Program-made: the position numbers and the translations under genes
Shown: piece by piece, positions 43,023-53,138 of the stretch
Layout of the letters: every line of letters starts with the position of its first letter
Numbering within the stretch: the first letter of the stretch is position 1
The notes under the pieces: model-generated
Told to the model about the DNA's origin: nothing
Database searches by the model: none
What the model saw: the letters and a program-made list of their open reading frames with translations, nothing else
Source: JAPLJC01 sp963697965
Lineage (GTDB): Bacteria > Desulfobacterota > Desulfobaccia > Desulfobaccales > 0-14-0-80-60-11
Direction: 5' to 3'
Length of the DNA stretch: 64,000 nucleotides
Assembly (NCBI GenBank): GCA_963697965.1
Contig: OY969108.1
Location: 248,001 to 312,000, forward strand

Positions 43023-44009
43023 ATGGCAACTTCTGATAAAAGAAAAAAATTCCTGATTTACTCCGGAGCGGCCCTGTTGCTGGCGGTGGCCCGGGTCTTG
43101 CCGGACAGCGGCCTGCTCAACCCCTACGTGGTGCAGATTATGATGTACGTGGGGATCAATATGATCCTCACTCTAAGCCTCAATCTGGTTAACGGTTACA
43201 TGGGGGAATTTTCCGTGGGCCATGCCGGCTTCATGGGCATTGGCGCCTACGTAGCCTCCATCCTGACGGTGGCGGTGCTGCCCCGCTCCTGGTCGCCCTG
43301 GCTCTTCCCGGGGGTGCTGGTGACCGGGGGCCTGGCCGCGGCCGCGGCCGGGCTCATCGTGGCCTATCCCTCCTTTCGCACCCGGGGGGATTACCTGGCC
43401 ATCGTCACCCTGGCCTTCAATATGATCGTCAAGAGTGTACTGGAGAACATCGACGCCGTGGGCGGCCCCCGAGGCTACCTGGGCATGCCTCGCCTCACCA
43501 GCCTCTTCTGGGTGACGGCCTGGGTCCTGATCACCCTGATGGCGCTGCGCAACCTGGTGTACTCCAATTTCGGCCGGGGCATCACGGCCATCCGCGAGGA
43601 CGAGATGGCTGCCAACCTCACTTCGGTGAACACCCGCCGCCTGAAACTTTACGCCTTCCTGATTTCGGCATTTTTCACCGGACTGGCCGGGGGCCTATAC
43701 GCCCACCTGCTGCAGTTCATCGACCCCCGGAGCTTCTCCATTCTCAAGTCCACCGACATGCTGGTGATGGTCTATCTGGGCGGGGTGGGCAGCCTCACCG
43801 GCTCGCTCCTGGGCGCCACCATCTTCACGGTGCTCATGGAACTGCTGCGCTTCCTGGGGATCTGGCGCTGGGTGGTGGGGCCGCTGCTCCTGGTGCTGTT
43901 AATGATCTTTAGGCCCCAGGGCCTCATGGGCTTCAAAGAGGCCCGCTGGCTCAAGCCGGCGCCAATATTTGCCGGAGAGGGAGAGAGCGTGGTGGACGAT
44001 AAGGAGTGA
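43023..44009 (+). CDS. livM: branched-chain amino acid ABC transporter permease
   Basis: The 328-residue membrane protein shows LivM marks: LSLNLVNGYMGEFSVGHAGFMGIGAYVASIL near 55, PSFRTRGDYLAIVTLAFNMIVKSVLENIDAVGGPRG near 120, and NFGRGITAIREDEMAANLTSVNTRRLKLYAFLISAFFTGLAGGLYAH near 190. ATG 43023 follows the repeat arm by 5 nt and has no ribosome site, so the repeat may have displaced the native leader. It pairs with LivH. Confidence 0.93.
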   Translation: MATSDKRKKFLIYSGAALLLAVARVLPDSGLLNPYVVQIMMYVGINMILTLSLNLVNGYMGEFSVGHAGFMGIGAYVASILTVAVLPRSWSPWLFPGVLVTGGLAAAAAGLIVAYPSFRTRGDYLAIVTLAFNMIVKSVLENIDAVGGPRGYLGMPRLTSLFWVTAWVLITLMALRNLVYSNFGRGITAIREDEMAANLTSVNTRRLKLYAFLISAFFTGLAGGLYAHLLQFIDPRSFSILKSTDMLVMVYLGGVGSLTGSLLGATIFTVLMELLRFLGIWRWVVGPLLLVLLMIFRPQGLMGFKEARWLKPAPIFAGEGESVVDDKE

Positions 44010-44330
44010 ATAAGATGCCGGGTGGACACTGCCCGCCAAATCCCCGGCAAAGAACGCCGGCGGCGACAGTTCTCCATTTTTTGTCCCGGTTCCCAATTGG
44101 GCTCGAAAACGAAGGAGAATTATATATTGAATCCCGCAATTATCTTTTGTAGGGGCGGGGTTTCCCCGCCCAGGGCAAACCCACAGGCCAGAGGCCTGTG
44201 CCACTGAGACGCCACCCCTGCAGCCGTGATGGAATCGGGAGTCAAGTATCTAATTCCCAAACGAAGTTATCGCCACACTCAACCTGGCCATGATATTAAA
44301 GCGGGGCGCGGGGCCGACGCTGCCGCGGAA
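44010..44330. other. non-coding gap with three short repeats between livM and livG
   Basis: No gene is seen. The gap holds a diverged copy of the GGGTGGGCAC palindrome (44014-44038), the TGTAGGGGCGGGG-type repeat (44152-44170) and CACAGGCCAGAGGCCTGTGC (44192-44211). The last, with its CCACT tail, recurs in altered form near 48248-48270 (CACAGGCTGGAAGCCTGTGC). Confidence 0.6.
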
Positions 44331-45133
<803 letters not shown>

Positions 45134-45134
<1 letters not shown>

Positions 45135-45850
45135 TGACCCCGCCTCCCATCCTCGCGGTTGAAGACCTGTGGGTCTCCTATGACCGCATCAACGCGGTGC
45201 GGGGGGTCTCTTTTTCCGTGGGGGCCGGCGAGATCGTCACGCTGATCGGAGCCAACGGCGCCGGTAAATCCACCATCTTGCAGGCGATTTCGGGACTCTT
45301 GCCGGTGGCCCGGGGACGGGTTTCCTTCCTGGAGGAGAATCTGCTCCGCTTGCCGGCGCACCTCCGGGTTAAGCAAGGGGTGGCTCATGTACCTGAGGGC
45401 CGAGGCATCTTCGGCAACCTGACGGTTCTGGAAAATCTGCGCCTGGCGGCCTACCTGCGCCGGGACGGCCAAATCCAGGGGGACATGGAGGAGGTCTTCC
45501 ACCTCTTTCCCCGCCTGGGGGAACGGCGCCACCAGTGGGGCAACACCCTGTCCGGCGGAGAACAGCAGATGCTGGCGGTGGGAAGGGCCTTGATGAGCAG
45601 GGCCAGGCTCTTGCTGTTGGATGAGCCCTCCATGGGCCTGGCCCCCTTCCTGGTGCGGGATATCTTCCGGGTGATCCGGCGGATCAACCGCCAGGGGACC
45701 GCCATCCTGCTGGTGGAGCAAAACGCCAATCTGGCCCTGGAGGTGGCCCACCGGGGCTATATCCTGGAGACCGGAGAGATCATTCTATCCGGCCCGGCCA
45801 GCGAACTGCGCCATCACCCCCAGGTGCGGGAGGCCTACCTGGGGGCGTAG
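45134..45850 (+). CDS. livF: branched-chain amino acid ABC transporter, ATP-binding protein
   Basis: The 238-residue ATPase has Walker A LIGANGAGKST, the LivF-type GVAHVPEGRGIFGNLTVLENL, the signature NTLSGGEQQMLAVGRALM and Walker B LLLLDEPSMGLAPFL. It starts on the last base of the livG stop codon, so the two are co-translated. Together with livKHM the full five-gene LIV uptake system is present. The next gene is convergent. Confidence 0.95.
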
Positions 45851-45879
45851 AGGCGGCCCGGCGGGTCGCCCCCGGCTCC

Positions 45880-46335
45880 TCAATCTTCTGCGATCTTGAC
45901 GATGTGGTGGACCCGGAGAAACAACCCGGGTTTCAGGGGGGAGAGCTCACCGTAGATCAGAATGTGGTCCAGCCGCTTGACCTTATACTGCTTTTCCTGC
46001 TCCGGGCTCAGGGCCGCCAGGTCGTAGTAGCCCTCCATTTTATCCGAGGCGTAGGTGGCAAACCATTTCAGCCGGTACCAACTCACCGGGTAGCGGAACA
46101 GGGTCAGGTAATTCCTCAGCACGGCCGGATCATAGGTGAGATATTGCCAAAAATAGGCCCGGACGCAAACCAGGTCGCCAGCCTTGAGCCCGGCCCGGTC
46201 GGGGTGCAGCAGATCCTGATAGTCGATGGCGCGATAGGCCTGGGCGTCGAAGTTCGGGGGCAGCGGCCGCAGTTCGCCGCAGGCGCTCGCCGCCAGAAAG
46301 ACGGCCAGGGCCAGCCAGATCCCTAAATAACGCAT
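45880..46335 (-). CDS. lipoprotein of unknown function
   Basis: From ATG 46335 the 151-residue protein begins MRYLGIWLALAVFLAASACG, a lipoprotein signal with lipobox AASAC. An upstream ATG at 46392 would add 19 unlikely residues. The mature part reads YRAIDYQDLLHPDRAGLKAGDLVCVRAYFWQYLTYDP and ends LDHILIYGELSPLKPGLFLRVHHIV, with a compact beta-rich look similar to small SLP/OB-like lipoprotein domains, but the family is not recognised. It is convergent with livF. Confidence 0.78.
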   Translation of the reverse strand: MRYLGIWLALAVFLAASACGELRPLPPNFDAQAYRAIDYQDLLHPDRAGLKAGDLVCVRAYFWQYLTYDPAVLRNYLTLFRYPVSWYRLKWFATYASDKMEGYYDLAALSPEQEKQYKVKRLDHILIYGELSPLKPGLFLRVHHIVKIAED

Positions 46336-46823
46336 CCTTCGACCGGCGTCCCCGGCTGCTCCGGGACGGGCGGCCGCCGCTTTCCTCATCAATACGCGCT
46401 CCCGTTTCGAAAAATTGGCGCCGCCCCTTTCCTCCAGCCGGCGCCGCCCCGGCGGGAGGCACAGAGGAACCCGCCGCTGGGGTAATGCTTAATAATTGTC
46501 CTGAGATTTCCAACCACGGTTTTTGATCCCCCCTTTGAAAAAGGGGGGCAGGGGGGATTTGAAGTAACCTCCTGAACTCCCCCTAAATCCCCCTTTTCCA
46601 AAGGGGAACTTTAAGACCCTTGGAACTGAGATTTTCTTGATTTAATGCCATTCTCTTTACAAAGCACCACGTTAGTATTGTGCCCCACGGAACCGATGCC
46701 TAAATGCTTTGCCTTTTCCCCTCCCCCTTGAGGGGGCGACAGGTGGGGGTGGTAAATTGTCTTTCTTTTACCGTATGTTGCCACCCTCCCCCCAACCCCC
46801 TCCCCTCAAGGGAGGGGTGGTTC
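46336..46823. other. non-coding gap rich in palindromic repeats
   Basis: No gene is seen. The gap carries CCCCCCTTTGAAAAAGGGGGG (46528-46548) and TCCCCCTTTTCCAAAGGGG (46588-46606), both found again at 60200-60280. It also has CCCCTCCCCCTTGAGGGGG (46718-46736) and CCCTCCCCTCAAGGGAGGGG (46799-46818). These are related GC-rich stems around an AAGG/TTGA centre. Confidence 0.6.
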
Positions 46824-48059
46824 TCAAGCCGCCAGAAACACGTGGGCCAGCACCCGGGCGTCCCCCAGGAGGTTGCTCAGCAGGCAGAATTCGTTGGGCT
46901 GGTGGGCGGTGTCGCTTACCGTCATCCAGACCGCGGCCGGCAGCCCCTGCTGGCGGAAAAAGGCGGCCACCGTGCCGCCGCCGATGCCCTGGGGGGTAGC
47001 CTCACGGCCATAGACTTCCCGGATAGCCTTTTGCAAGGCCAGGACCACCGGCGCCGCAGGCTCGGTGGGGGGGGCGCTGGGCAGCTCCTGCACCGGCTCC
47101 ACTTCCAGGGTTACGCCGAACTTTGCCGCCACCTCGGCGCCGAGGGCCCGGACCCGGCCCACCACCCGGGCCAGGTCAAGCTCCGGCAGCACCCGGCAGT
47201 CCAGGTAAAAGACGTCCCGTCCCGGAATGGTGTTGATATTGTCGACATTGGCCTCCTTGCGGGTAGGCTCGAAGGTGCTCTCCGGCGGCTGGAAGAGCTC
47301 GTTTTTTATGGGAAATTCTTGCGACAACCCTTCCAGGGCCACGATCAGGTGGGCACAAGCCCTGAGGGTGTTGCGCCCCAACTCGGGGCGGGAGGCATGG
47401 GCCTGACTGCCCAGCAGGGTCAGCTTCAGCCACAGGATCGATTTCTCCGCTACTTCGATGAGGGTGCCGTCCGCACTGCCGGCGTCGGGCACGATGATCA
47501 GGTCCTCCCGGGAGAAGAGGTGGGGCTTCTCACGCAATAAAAACTCCAGGCCCAGGTGGCTGCCGGTCTCTTCGTCGGCCACCAGGGCCAGGGCCACGGT
47601 GCGCTCCGGCGTCAGCCCCAGGTCCAGGAAGGCCTTGGCCGCCATCAGGGAGATGACGATGCCCTGGTGATTATCCTCGGTGCCCCGGCCATAGAGGCGG
47701 TCTCCCTCCACCTTCAGGGTAAAGGGGTCGGAGTGCCAGAGGGAAAGGTCCCCCGGCGGCACCACGTCCAGGTGGCTGAGGACCCAGACCTTCTCCGGCC
47801 GCCGCCCCGGCAGCCAGGCCACCAGGTTAGGGCGCTGGCCTTCGGCCAGGCGGGCATCCGGGGCCGGGAAGGAGTCAACCTTGAGGCCCCAGCTTTCCAA
47901 CAGTTCTTTCAGGAAGGCGGCTTTAGCTCCTTCGCCGGGGCCGCCGTTTTCCGGTCCCACCGCATTGCGGCGCACCAGTTGCCGCTGCAGCTCCACGGTT
48001 TCCTGGCCATAGCTGGCGAGAAGCTCAGAAAGGCGCTGGAAGTCATCATCCCGGCTCAT
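46824..48059 (-). CDS. M20-family metallopeptidase/deacylase (ArgE/DapE type)
   Basis: From ATG 48059 the protein has 411 residues; an ATG at 48086 adds nine. The dizinc motifs are VWVLSHLDVVPPGD near 82, GRGTEDNHQGIVISL, LVADEETGSHLGLEFLL and IVPDAGSADGT, followed by the lid domain and a final CLLSNLLGDARVLAHVF. Enzymes of this family hydrolyse dipeptides or acylated amino acids; the substrate cannot be told. It is divergent from mce, with a repeat-filled gap of about 290 nt between them. Confidence 0.88.
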   Translation of the reverse strand: MSRDDDFQRLSELLASYGQETVELQRQLVRRNAVGPENGGPGEGAKAAFLKELLESWGLKVDSFPAPDARLAEGQRPNLVAWLPGRRPEKVWVLSHLDVVPPGDLSLWHSDPFTLKVEGDRLYGRGTEDNHQGIVISLMAAKAFLDLGLTPERTVALALVADEETGSHLGLEFLLREKPHLFSREDLIIVPDAGSADGTLIEVAEKSILWLKLTLLGSQAHASRPELGRNTLRACAHLIVALEGLSQEFPIKNELFQPPESTFEPTRKEANVDNINTIPGRDVFYLDCRVLPELDLARVVGRVRALGAEVAAKFGVTLEVEPVQELPSAPPTEPAAPVVLALQKAIREVYGREATPQGIGGGTVAAFFRQQGLPAAVWMTVSDTAHQPNEFCLLSNLLGDARVLAHVFLAA

Positions 48060-48345
48060 CAAAGGCTCCCTAAATCTTCGACCCAAGGCGAAAAAAGGCC
48101 AAAAATAAAATTAACGAACAGTCCCCCGAGCTTTTCCTTCGTCCTGCCATCATATATAATTCTGTTCTTTAAGGGCAAGTGGTGTTTTGCCGATGGCCGC
48201 CTGATTTACCCGGGCGGGGAAACCGGCTGCGTAGGGGCGACCCAATCACAGGCTGGAAGCCTGTGCCACTATGCGCCGGCGCGGAGCAACCCCGAGCCTT
48301 AAGAAACTTTCGCAGCCCACCAAGCCAAGGAGGTCAGAGAGGCCC

Positions 48346-48753
48346 ATGAAGATCAAGCGCATCGCCCACTTAGGAATCGCGGTAAAGGACCTGGACCCCC
48401 CCAAGAAGCTCTACCAGGAGAACCTGGGGCTGAAACTCAAGGGGGAAGAGGTGGTGGAGAGCCAGAATGTCCGGGTGAGCTTCCTCCAGGTGGGGGAGTC
48501 AAGCCTGGAGCTGCTGCTGCCCACCGCGGCCGACAGCCCGGTGGCCAAGTTTCTGGAGAACAAGGGGGAAGGCTTTCACCACCTGGCCCTGGAGGTGGAT
48601 GATATCGAGGCGGCGGTGGCGGAACTGAAGGCGGCCGGGGTGCGGCTCATCGATGAAACCCCCCGGGAAGGGGCCCACGGCTCCCGGGTGGCCTTCATCC
48701 ACCCCAAGGCCACCTTCGGCCTGTTGGTGGAGCTGTGCCAATTCAGCCATTGA
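48346..48753 (+). CDS. mce: methylmalonyl-CoA epimerase
   Basis: From ATG 48346 (AAGGAGG 15 nt upstream) the 135-residue VOC-fold enzyme reads RIAHLGIAVKDLD, then SLELLLPTAADSPVAKFLENKGEGFHHLALEVDDIEAAV, then PREGAHGSRVAFIHPKATFGLLVELCQ. The metal ligands His and Glu of the family are present. It interconverts the two epimers of methylmalonyl-CoA in propionate metabolism. An in-frame ATG at 48271 would add 25 repeat-like residues and is rejected. The methylmalonyl-CoA mutase genes are not in the window. Confidence 0.93.
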   Translation: MKIKRIAHLGIAVKDLDPPKKLYQENLGLKLKGEEVVESQNVRVSFLQVGESSLELLLPTAADSPVAKFLENKGEGFHHLALEVDDIEAAVAELKAAGVRLIDETPREGAHGSRVAFIHPKATFGLLVELCQFSH

Positions 48754-48816
48754 AGCCTGCCGCCGCCCCTCGAGGCTAATCCCCACCTCTCCCCCTTGGG
48801 GGGGGTATGAATGTTC

Positions 48817-48905
48817 TTGTAGGGGCGCACCCATGTGTGCGCCCCTTACGAAAAAGGGGGCAGTAGGTGGGGGCGGGGTTTAAACCCGCCCCTACAGGGC
48901 GGACA
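48817..48905. repeat. GTAGGGGCG palindromic repeat cluster after mce
   Basis: Four related stems lie in a row: TGTAGGGGCGCACCCATGTG (48819-48838), GGGCGGGGTTTAAACCCGCC (48871-48890) and GGGCGGACACATGGGTCCGC (48897-48916), with CCCCTAC ends. The second is close to copies near 17687 and 60385. They lie between mce and the second TIM-barrel gene. Confidence 0.65.
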
Positions 48906-48987
48906 CATGGGTCCGCCCCTACGAAAAACCAGGCAAAGCCACCCCTGACCCGGTGTCGTCCCCTCGCAGGGAAGAGGTCCCAACCCC

Positions 48988-49794
48988 ATGGCCATCACCA
49001 ATGCGGCCCTGGCCTCCCAGGTGCAGGTCAACATCCCCTTTTCCTACCTGCTGCGGGGCTATTTGGAGCGTTTCCTGGAATTGGGCCTCAATCCCGAGAT
49101 CGGCCTGGATGCATTCAGTTTAAGCCGCTATCCTCCCCGGGTCTTCCGCAAGGCGGCCCGGGCCTTTCAGGCCGCTGGCAGGCGAATCACGCTGCACGCC
49201 CCCTTCCAGGACCTGCTGCCGGGATCGCTGGATGACGCCATCCTGGCCGCCTCCCGGCGGCGCCTGCGCCTGGCGTTTTCCTATCTGCCGGTTTTCCGGC
49301 CGTTTTCGGTGGTCTGCCACCTGGGTTTTGATTCCCGGCTCTATGGCGACGACCTCGAGGAATATCTGGCCCGGTCTGCGGCCACCTGGAAGGAGCTGTC
49401 CTCCCGAGCCGCGGCCCAGGGGGACGTGCGAGTCATGCTGGAAAATGTCTACGAGACCGATCCGGAACTGCTGCTTAAGATTATTCGCCGGGTGGCTGCC
49501 CCCAATCTCCAGGTTTGCCTGGATGCGGGCCATCTGTTCGCCTTCGGGGGCGGCGACCTGGCCCGCTGGCTCGACACCCTGGCTCCGGTTATCGGGCAGT
49601 TGCATCTCCACGACAACCGCGGCGACGCCGATTCCCACCTGGCCCTGGGAGCCGGGACCATTCCCTGGCAACAAATTCTGCGTTTCCTGGCGGATCGCGG
49701 GCAGCGGCCCCTCATCACCCTGGAGCCTCACCAGGAAGGCAGCCTGCAACCCTCCCTGGAGGCCCTGGCGCAAATTTGGCCCTGGGAAGACTGA
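48988..49794 (+). CDS. sugar phosphate isomerase/epimerase-like TIM-barrel protein
   Basis: The 268-residue protein has the xylose isomerase-like TIM barrel pattern: ITLHAPFQDLLPGS near 70, VVCHLGFDSRLYG near 110, VMLENVYETDPELL near 150, VCLDAGHLFAFGG near 177, QLHLHDNRGDADSHLALGAG near 209 and a final ITLEPHQEG with the late Glu. Metal ligands are therefore in place. It is a distant relative of the phn-operon protein at 1855. The substrate is unknown, and the neighbours (mce, dxr) give no clear hint. Confidence 0.82.
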   Translation: MAITNAALASQVQVNIPFSYLLRGYLERFLELGLNPEIGLDAFSLSRYPPRVFRKAARAFQAAGRRITLHAPFQDLLPGSLDDAILAASRRRLRLAFSYLPVFRPFSVVCHLGFDSRLYGDDLEEYLARSAATWKELSSRAAAQGDVRVMLENVYETDPELLLKIIRRVAAPNLQVCLDAGHLFAFGGGDLARWLDTLAPVIGQLHLHDNRGDADSHLALGAGTIPWQQILRFLADRGQRPLITLEPHQEGSLQPSLEALAQIWPWED

Positions 49795-49795
49795 T

Positions 49796-49832
49796 AAAGG
49801 CAGTTTTCGGTTTTCGGTTTTCGGTTTTCGGT
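49796..49832 (+). repeat. TTTTCGG heptamer repeat directly after the TIM-barrel gene
   Basis: AAAGGCAG is followed by four TTTTCGG units starting 2 nt after the stop codon. The same left end AAGGCAG and the same heptamer lie after livK at 41622-41649. A variant on the other strand (GAAAACG units) lies at 25703-25736, at the start of purQ. Confidence 0.7.
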
Positions 49833-49988
49833 GAGAGTCCGAGTTAAGGCCTTTAGCGGAGACAGCAAACAGATATCCTTTACAGCCTGACACCTTATCG
49901 TTACAATAGTGGCCAGGGAAAATCGCCGCTCCTGCGAGGGGCAAACCGCGGCGGCGATTCCCTTGACTGACGAGGGCTGGCTCACCCT

Positions 49989-51146
49989 ATGAAGCGATTG
50001 TCCATCCTGGGCTCCACCGGGTCGATCGGCCGGAGCACCCTGGCGGTGGTGGCGGAATACCCCGATAACTTTGCGGTGGTAGGGCTGGCTGCCGGCAAGA
50101 ACGTCGAACTGCTGGCGGAGCAGGTGGCGCGTTTCCACCCGGCGCTGGTTTCAGTGCAGGATGAGGAGGCGGCGGCCCGGCTCCGAGAGCTGGTGGCCCC
50201 GGGCCCGGAAATCCTGGCAGGGCGGGCCGGCGCTCTGGCGGTAGCCACCGCTTCGGTGGAGATGGTGGTGTCCGCCATGGTGGGGGTGGTGGGCCTGGAA
50301 CCCACCCTGGCGGCGATTCGGGCCGGTCTGCCGGTGGCCCTGGCCAACAAGGAGACCTTGGTGGCCGCCGGTCCCTTGGTGATGAACCTGGCCCGGGAAC
50401 GGGGCGTCCCCCTGATTCCGGTGGACAGCGAACACAGCGCCATCTTCCAAGCCCTCCAGGGGCAGCGCCGCGCCGATATCCGCCGCCTCTGGCTCACCGC
50501 CTCCGGGGGACCGTTTCGCTCCTGGGGGGCGGACCGACTGGAACGGGCCACCGCGGACCAGGCCCTGAAGCACCCCAACTGGAGCATGGGGCCCAAGATC
50601 ACCATTGACTCCGCTACCCTGATGAACAAGGCACTGGAAGTGATCGAGGCCTCGGTATTGTTCGGACTGCCGGTGGACCAGATCGGGGTCTATGTCCACC
50701 CCCAGAGCATCGTCCATTCCCTGGTGGAGTTTGTGGACGGGTCGGTCATCGCCCAGTTGGGAGTTCCGGACATGCGCCTGCCCATTGCCTATGCCCTGAA
50801 TTATCCGCGCCGCCTGCCCCTGGATTCTCCCCCTCTGGATCTGTGCCAGGTTGCCCAGCTCACCTTTGAGACCCCTGACCAGACCCGGTTCCCGGGCCTG
50901 GCCCTGGGCTACGCCGCGGCCCGCACCGGCGGCACCATGCCCGCGGTGCTCAATGCGGCCAACGAAGTGGCGGTGGCCGCCTTCCTGGACGGCCGCCTCA
51001 GCTTCCCGGAGATCCCCCGGGTAGTGGCCCGGACCATGGCGGCCCATGAAGCCGGCGAGCTCACCGACCTGGGCCAGGTCCTGACGGTCAATGAATGGGC
51101 CAGGGATTTTGCCGCGGGCCTGATACCTCCCAAGGTTGGCGACTAA
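49989..51146 (+). CDS. dxr: 1-deoxy-D-xylulose 5-phosphate reductoisomerase
   Basis: The 385-residue enzyme makes 2-C-methylerythritol 4-phosphate in the MEP isoprenoid route. Marks are LGSTGSIGRSTLAV at the start, VALANKETLVAAG near 117, PVDSEHSAIFQAL near 146, WLTASGGPF, HPNWSMGPKITIDSATLMNKALEVIEA near 195 and LNAANEVAVAAFL near 318. In many bacteria dxr stands just before rseP, as here (142 nt gap). No frpp/uppS/cdsA genes precede it, so the usual cluster is broken upstream. Confidence 0.96.
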   Translation: MKRLSILGSTGSIGRSTLAVVAEYPDNFAVVGLAAGKNVELLAEQVARFHPALVSVQDEEAAARLRELVAPGPEILAGRAGALAVATASVEMVVSAMVGVVGLEPTLAAIRAGLPVALANKETLVAAGPLVMNLARERGVPLIPVDSEHSAIFQALQGQRRADIRRLWLTASGGPFRSWGADRLERATADQALKHPNWSMGPKITIDSATLMNKALEVIEASVLFGLPVDQIGVYVHPQSIVHSLVEFVDGSVIAQLGVPDMRLPIAYALNYPRRLPLDSPPLDLCQVAQLTFETPDQTRFPGLALGYAAARTGGTMPAVLNAANEVAVAAFLDGRLSFPEIPRVVARTMAAHEAGELTDLGQVLTVNEWARDFAAGLIPPKVGD

Positions 51147-51287
51147 AGAGATGGGCTTCCTCTCAGCCGGCCAGGCCTGGCCAGAGCGAAGCGGCCCGGC
51201 AGCTCCGGGAAAAGGCCCCTTAGCCTCCCGGCCAACGAGTTCCAGGAAGGCTAATTCAAACAGTTTCGAGGAGAACCACCACCAAAC

Positions 51288-52367
51288 ATGTCCATCATAA
51301 TCACTATCCTGGCGACCATTTTTGTGCTGGGGATTCTGATCTTCGTCCATGAATTAGGGCATTTCCTGGTAGCCAAGCTCTTTGGGGTTAGGGTGGAGGC
51401 CTTCTCCCTGGGCTTCCCCCCGCAACTGGTGCATAAAAAGATCGGGGACACCGACTACCGCCTGTCGGTGGTGCCCCTGGGGGGTTATGTCAAGATGCTG
51501 GGGGAAAACCCCGGCGAGGAGATCCCTCCGGAGCTGCAACCCTTCTCCTTCATGCACCAGCCCCTTTGGCACCGCTTCCTCATCGTCCTGGCCGGGCCGA
51601 TCTCCAACCTGATCCTGGCCTTTCTGGTCTTCCTCCTGGTCTTTGCCGTAAACGGCATTCCCTACCTCACCACGGTAATCACGGAGGTGCAGCAAAATTC
51701 CCCGGCGGCGGCCGCGGGCCTGCAACCGGGCGATCAGGTGCTGGAGCTAAATGGCCGGCCGGTGAAGCGCTGGGAGGACCTTCCCCCCATAATTCGCCAG
51801 ACAGGTGAGCACCCTCTCGATTTGACCCTGAAGCGGGGCCAGAAGATAATCACGGTGAAAGTCACCCCCCACAGAGAGGAAGTACCCAACATCTTCGGCG
51901 GCAAATCCTCCGCAGTGATCATCGGCATCCTTAACAATAAAAACCTGGCCCTTGACGACGTGGGGCTGGGGCGGGCCTTTGTCCGGGCCGGCGACACCAC
52001 CTGGGGGGTCGCCTACCTCACCACCCTCAGCCTTTATAAAGTCGTGGCCGGCGAGGCGCCCCTGAAGGGCCTGGGCGGGCCCATCCTCATCGCCCAGGTG
52101 GCGGGCCAGGAGGCGAAGGCGGGAGCGGCGCCGCTGTTGCAATTCCTGGCAACCCTGAGTGTCAACCTCTTCCTGCTCAATCTGCTGCCCATCCCCATCC
52201 TGGACGGCGGCCACCTGCTTTTCTGCGCCCTGGAGGCGGTGCGGCGCAAGCCGGTGGAGATCCAGCACCGGGAAATCGCCCAGGGGGTGGGCCTGATGCT
52301 GATCCTGGCCTTGATGATCCTGGTATTTTACCAGGATATCGCCCGGCTGGTGAATCCGCCCCACTGA
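51288..52367 (+). CDS. rseP: RseP, site-2 membrane metalloprotease
   Basis: The 359-residue protease has the zinc motif FVHELGHFLVAKLFGV in the first helix near residue 20, one PDZ domain (VQQNSPAAAAGLQPGDQVLELNGRPVKRWEDL near 128), and the second catalytic motif NLLPIPILDGGHLLF near 300. It has four membrane helices. RseP cleaves anti-sigma factors and signal peptides inside the membrane. One PDZ domain rather than two is usual outside gamma-proteobacteria. It ends 6 nt before tsaB. Confidence 0.95.
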   Translation: MSIIITILATIFVLGILIFVHELGHFLVAKLFGVRVEAFSLGFPPQLVHKKIGDTDYRLSVVPLGGYVKMLGENPGEEIPPELQPFSFMHQPLWHRFLIVLAGPISNLILAFLVFLLVFAVNGIPYLTTVITEVQQNSPAAAAGLQPGDQVLELNGRPVKRWEDLPPIIRQTGEHPLDLTLKRGQKIITVKVTPHREEVPNIFGGKSSAVIIGILNNKNLALDDVGLGRAFVRAGDTTWGVAYLTTLSLYKVVAGEAPLKGLGGPILIAQVAGQEAKAGAAPLLQFLATLSVNLFLLNLLPIPILDGGHLLFCALEAVRRKPVEIQHREIAQGVGLMLILALMILVFYQDIARLVNPPH

Positions 52368-52373
52368 GGTGGC

Positions 52374-53021
52374 ATGCTGATCCTGGCCCTGGATACCGCC
52401 ACCGACAACGGCAGCCTGGCCCTGGTGGAAGACGAGGAGTCCCTGGGGGAATCAACCCTTGCGGGAGCCAACGCCTATTTGGTCCGCCTGCTGCCCCGGC
52501 TGGCGGCCCTGTTTGCCGCCGCCGGGCGGGACCCCACCGAGCTGGGGGCCATCGGCGTCAGCGTGGGGCCTGGCAACTTCACCGGCTTGCGTATCGGCTG
52601 CGCCACGGCCAAGACCCTGGCCTGGTCCCTGGGCTGCCCCCTGGTGCCGGTGCCCACCCTGGACGTGCTGGCGGCCCAGGTTCCCTTTCAACCCCAGAGA
52701 ATCGGGGTGGTCATGGACGCCAAGAGGAACGAGGTCTACTGGGGCCTGTACCGCTGCCCGGCGGACCAGCCCCTGGTCGAGACCGAGCCCGTCCGCCTGC
52801 CCCTGGCCGAACTCTACCGCCGTCTGACGCCGCCCCTGATCCTCACCGGTCCCTGGGTGAGTTCCCTGGGGGACTTGCCTGCGGGGGTGGCGCTGGCGGC
52901 CCCGGAAAGCCGCTATCCCCGGGCGGCCACCGTGGCCCGCCTGGCCCGGCGGCGCCTTTCGGCTGGCCTGGCCGCCTCGCCCCAACAACTGGCGCCCATC
53001 TACCTGCGGCCGGCCCTGTGA
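52374..53021 (+). CDS. tsaB: TsaB, tRNA threonylcarbamoyladenosine synthesis protein
   Basis: The 215-residue ASKHA-fold protein starts ILALDTATDNGSLALVEDEE and has LGAIGVSVGPGNFTGLRIGCATAKTLAWSLGCPLVPVPTLDVLA near 58, the usual TsaB core. It works with TsaD and TsaE to make t6A in tRNAs. It lies 6 nt after rseP and probably shares its transcript. Length is normal. Confidence 0.93.
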   Translation: MLILALDTATDNGSLALVEDEESLGESTLAGANAYLVRLLPRLAALFAAAGRDPTELGAIGVSVGPGNFTGLRIGCATAKTLAWSLGCPLVPVPTLDVLAAQVPFQPQRIGVVMDAKRNEVYWGLYRCPADQPLVETEPVRLPLAELYRRLTPPLILTGPWVSSLGDLPAGVALAAPESRYPRAATVARLARRRLSAGLAASPQQLAPIYLRPAL

Positions 53022-53138
53022 TCTCCATGGGGCGGCTCCCTCTCATCCCCACCAGCCCTCCCAGGCCCAAAGATGGTTGACATCTGGGTAGACCCGTGAT
53101 AAATACCAGTTTTAACCCATCAATATTGCAGGACTTTT

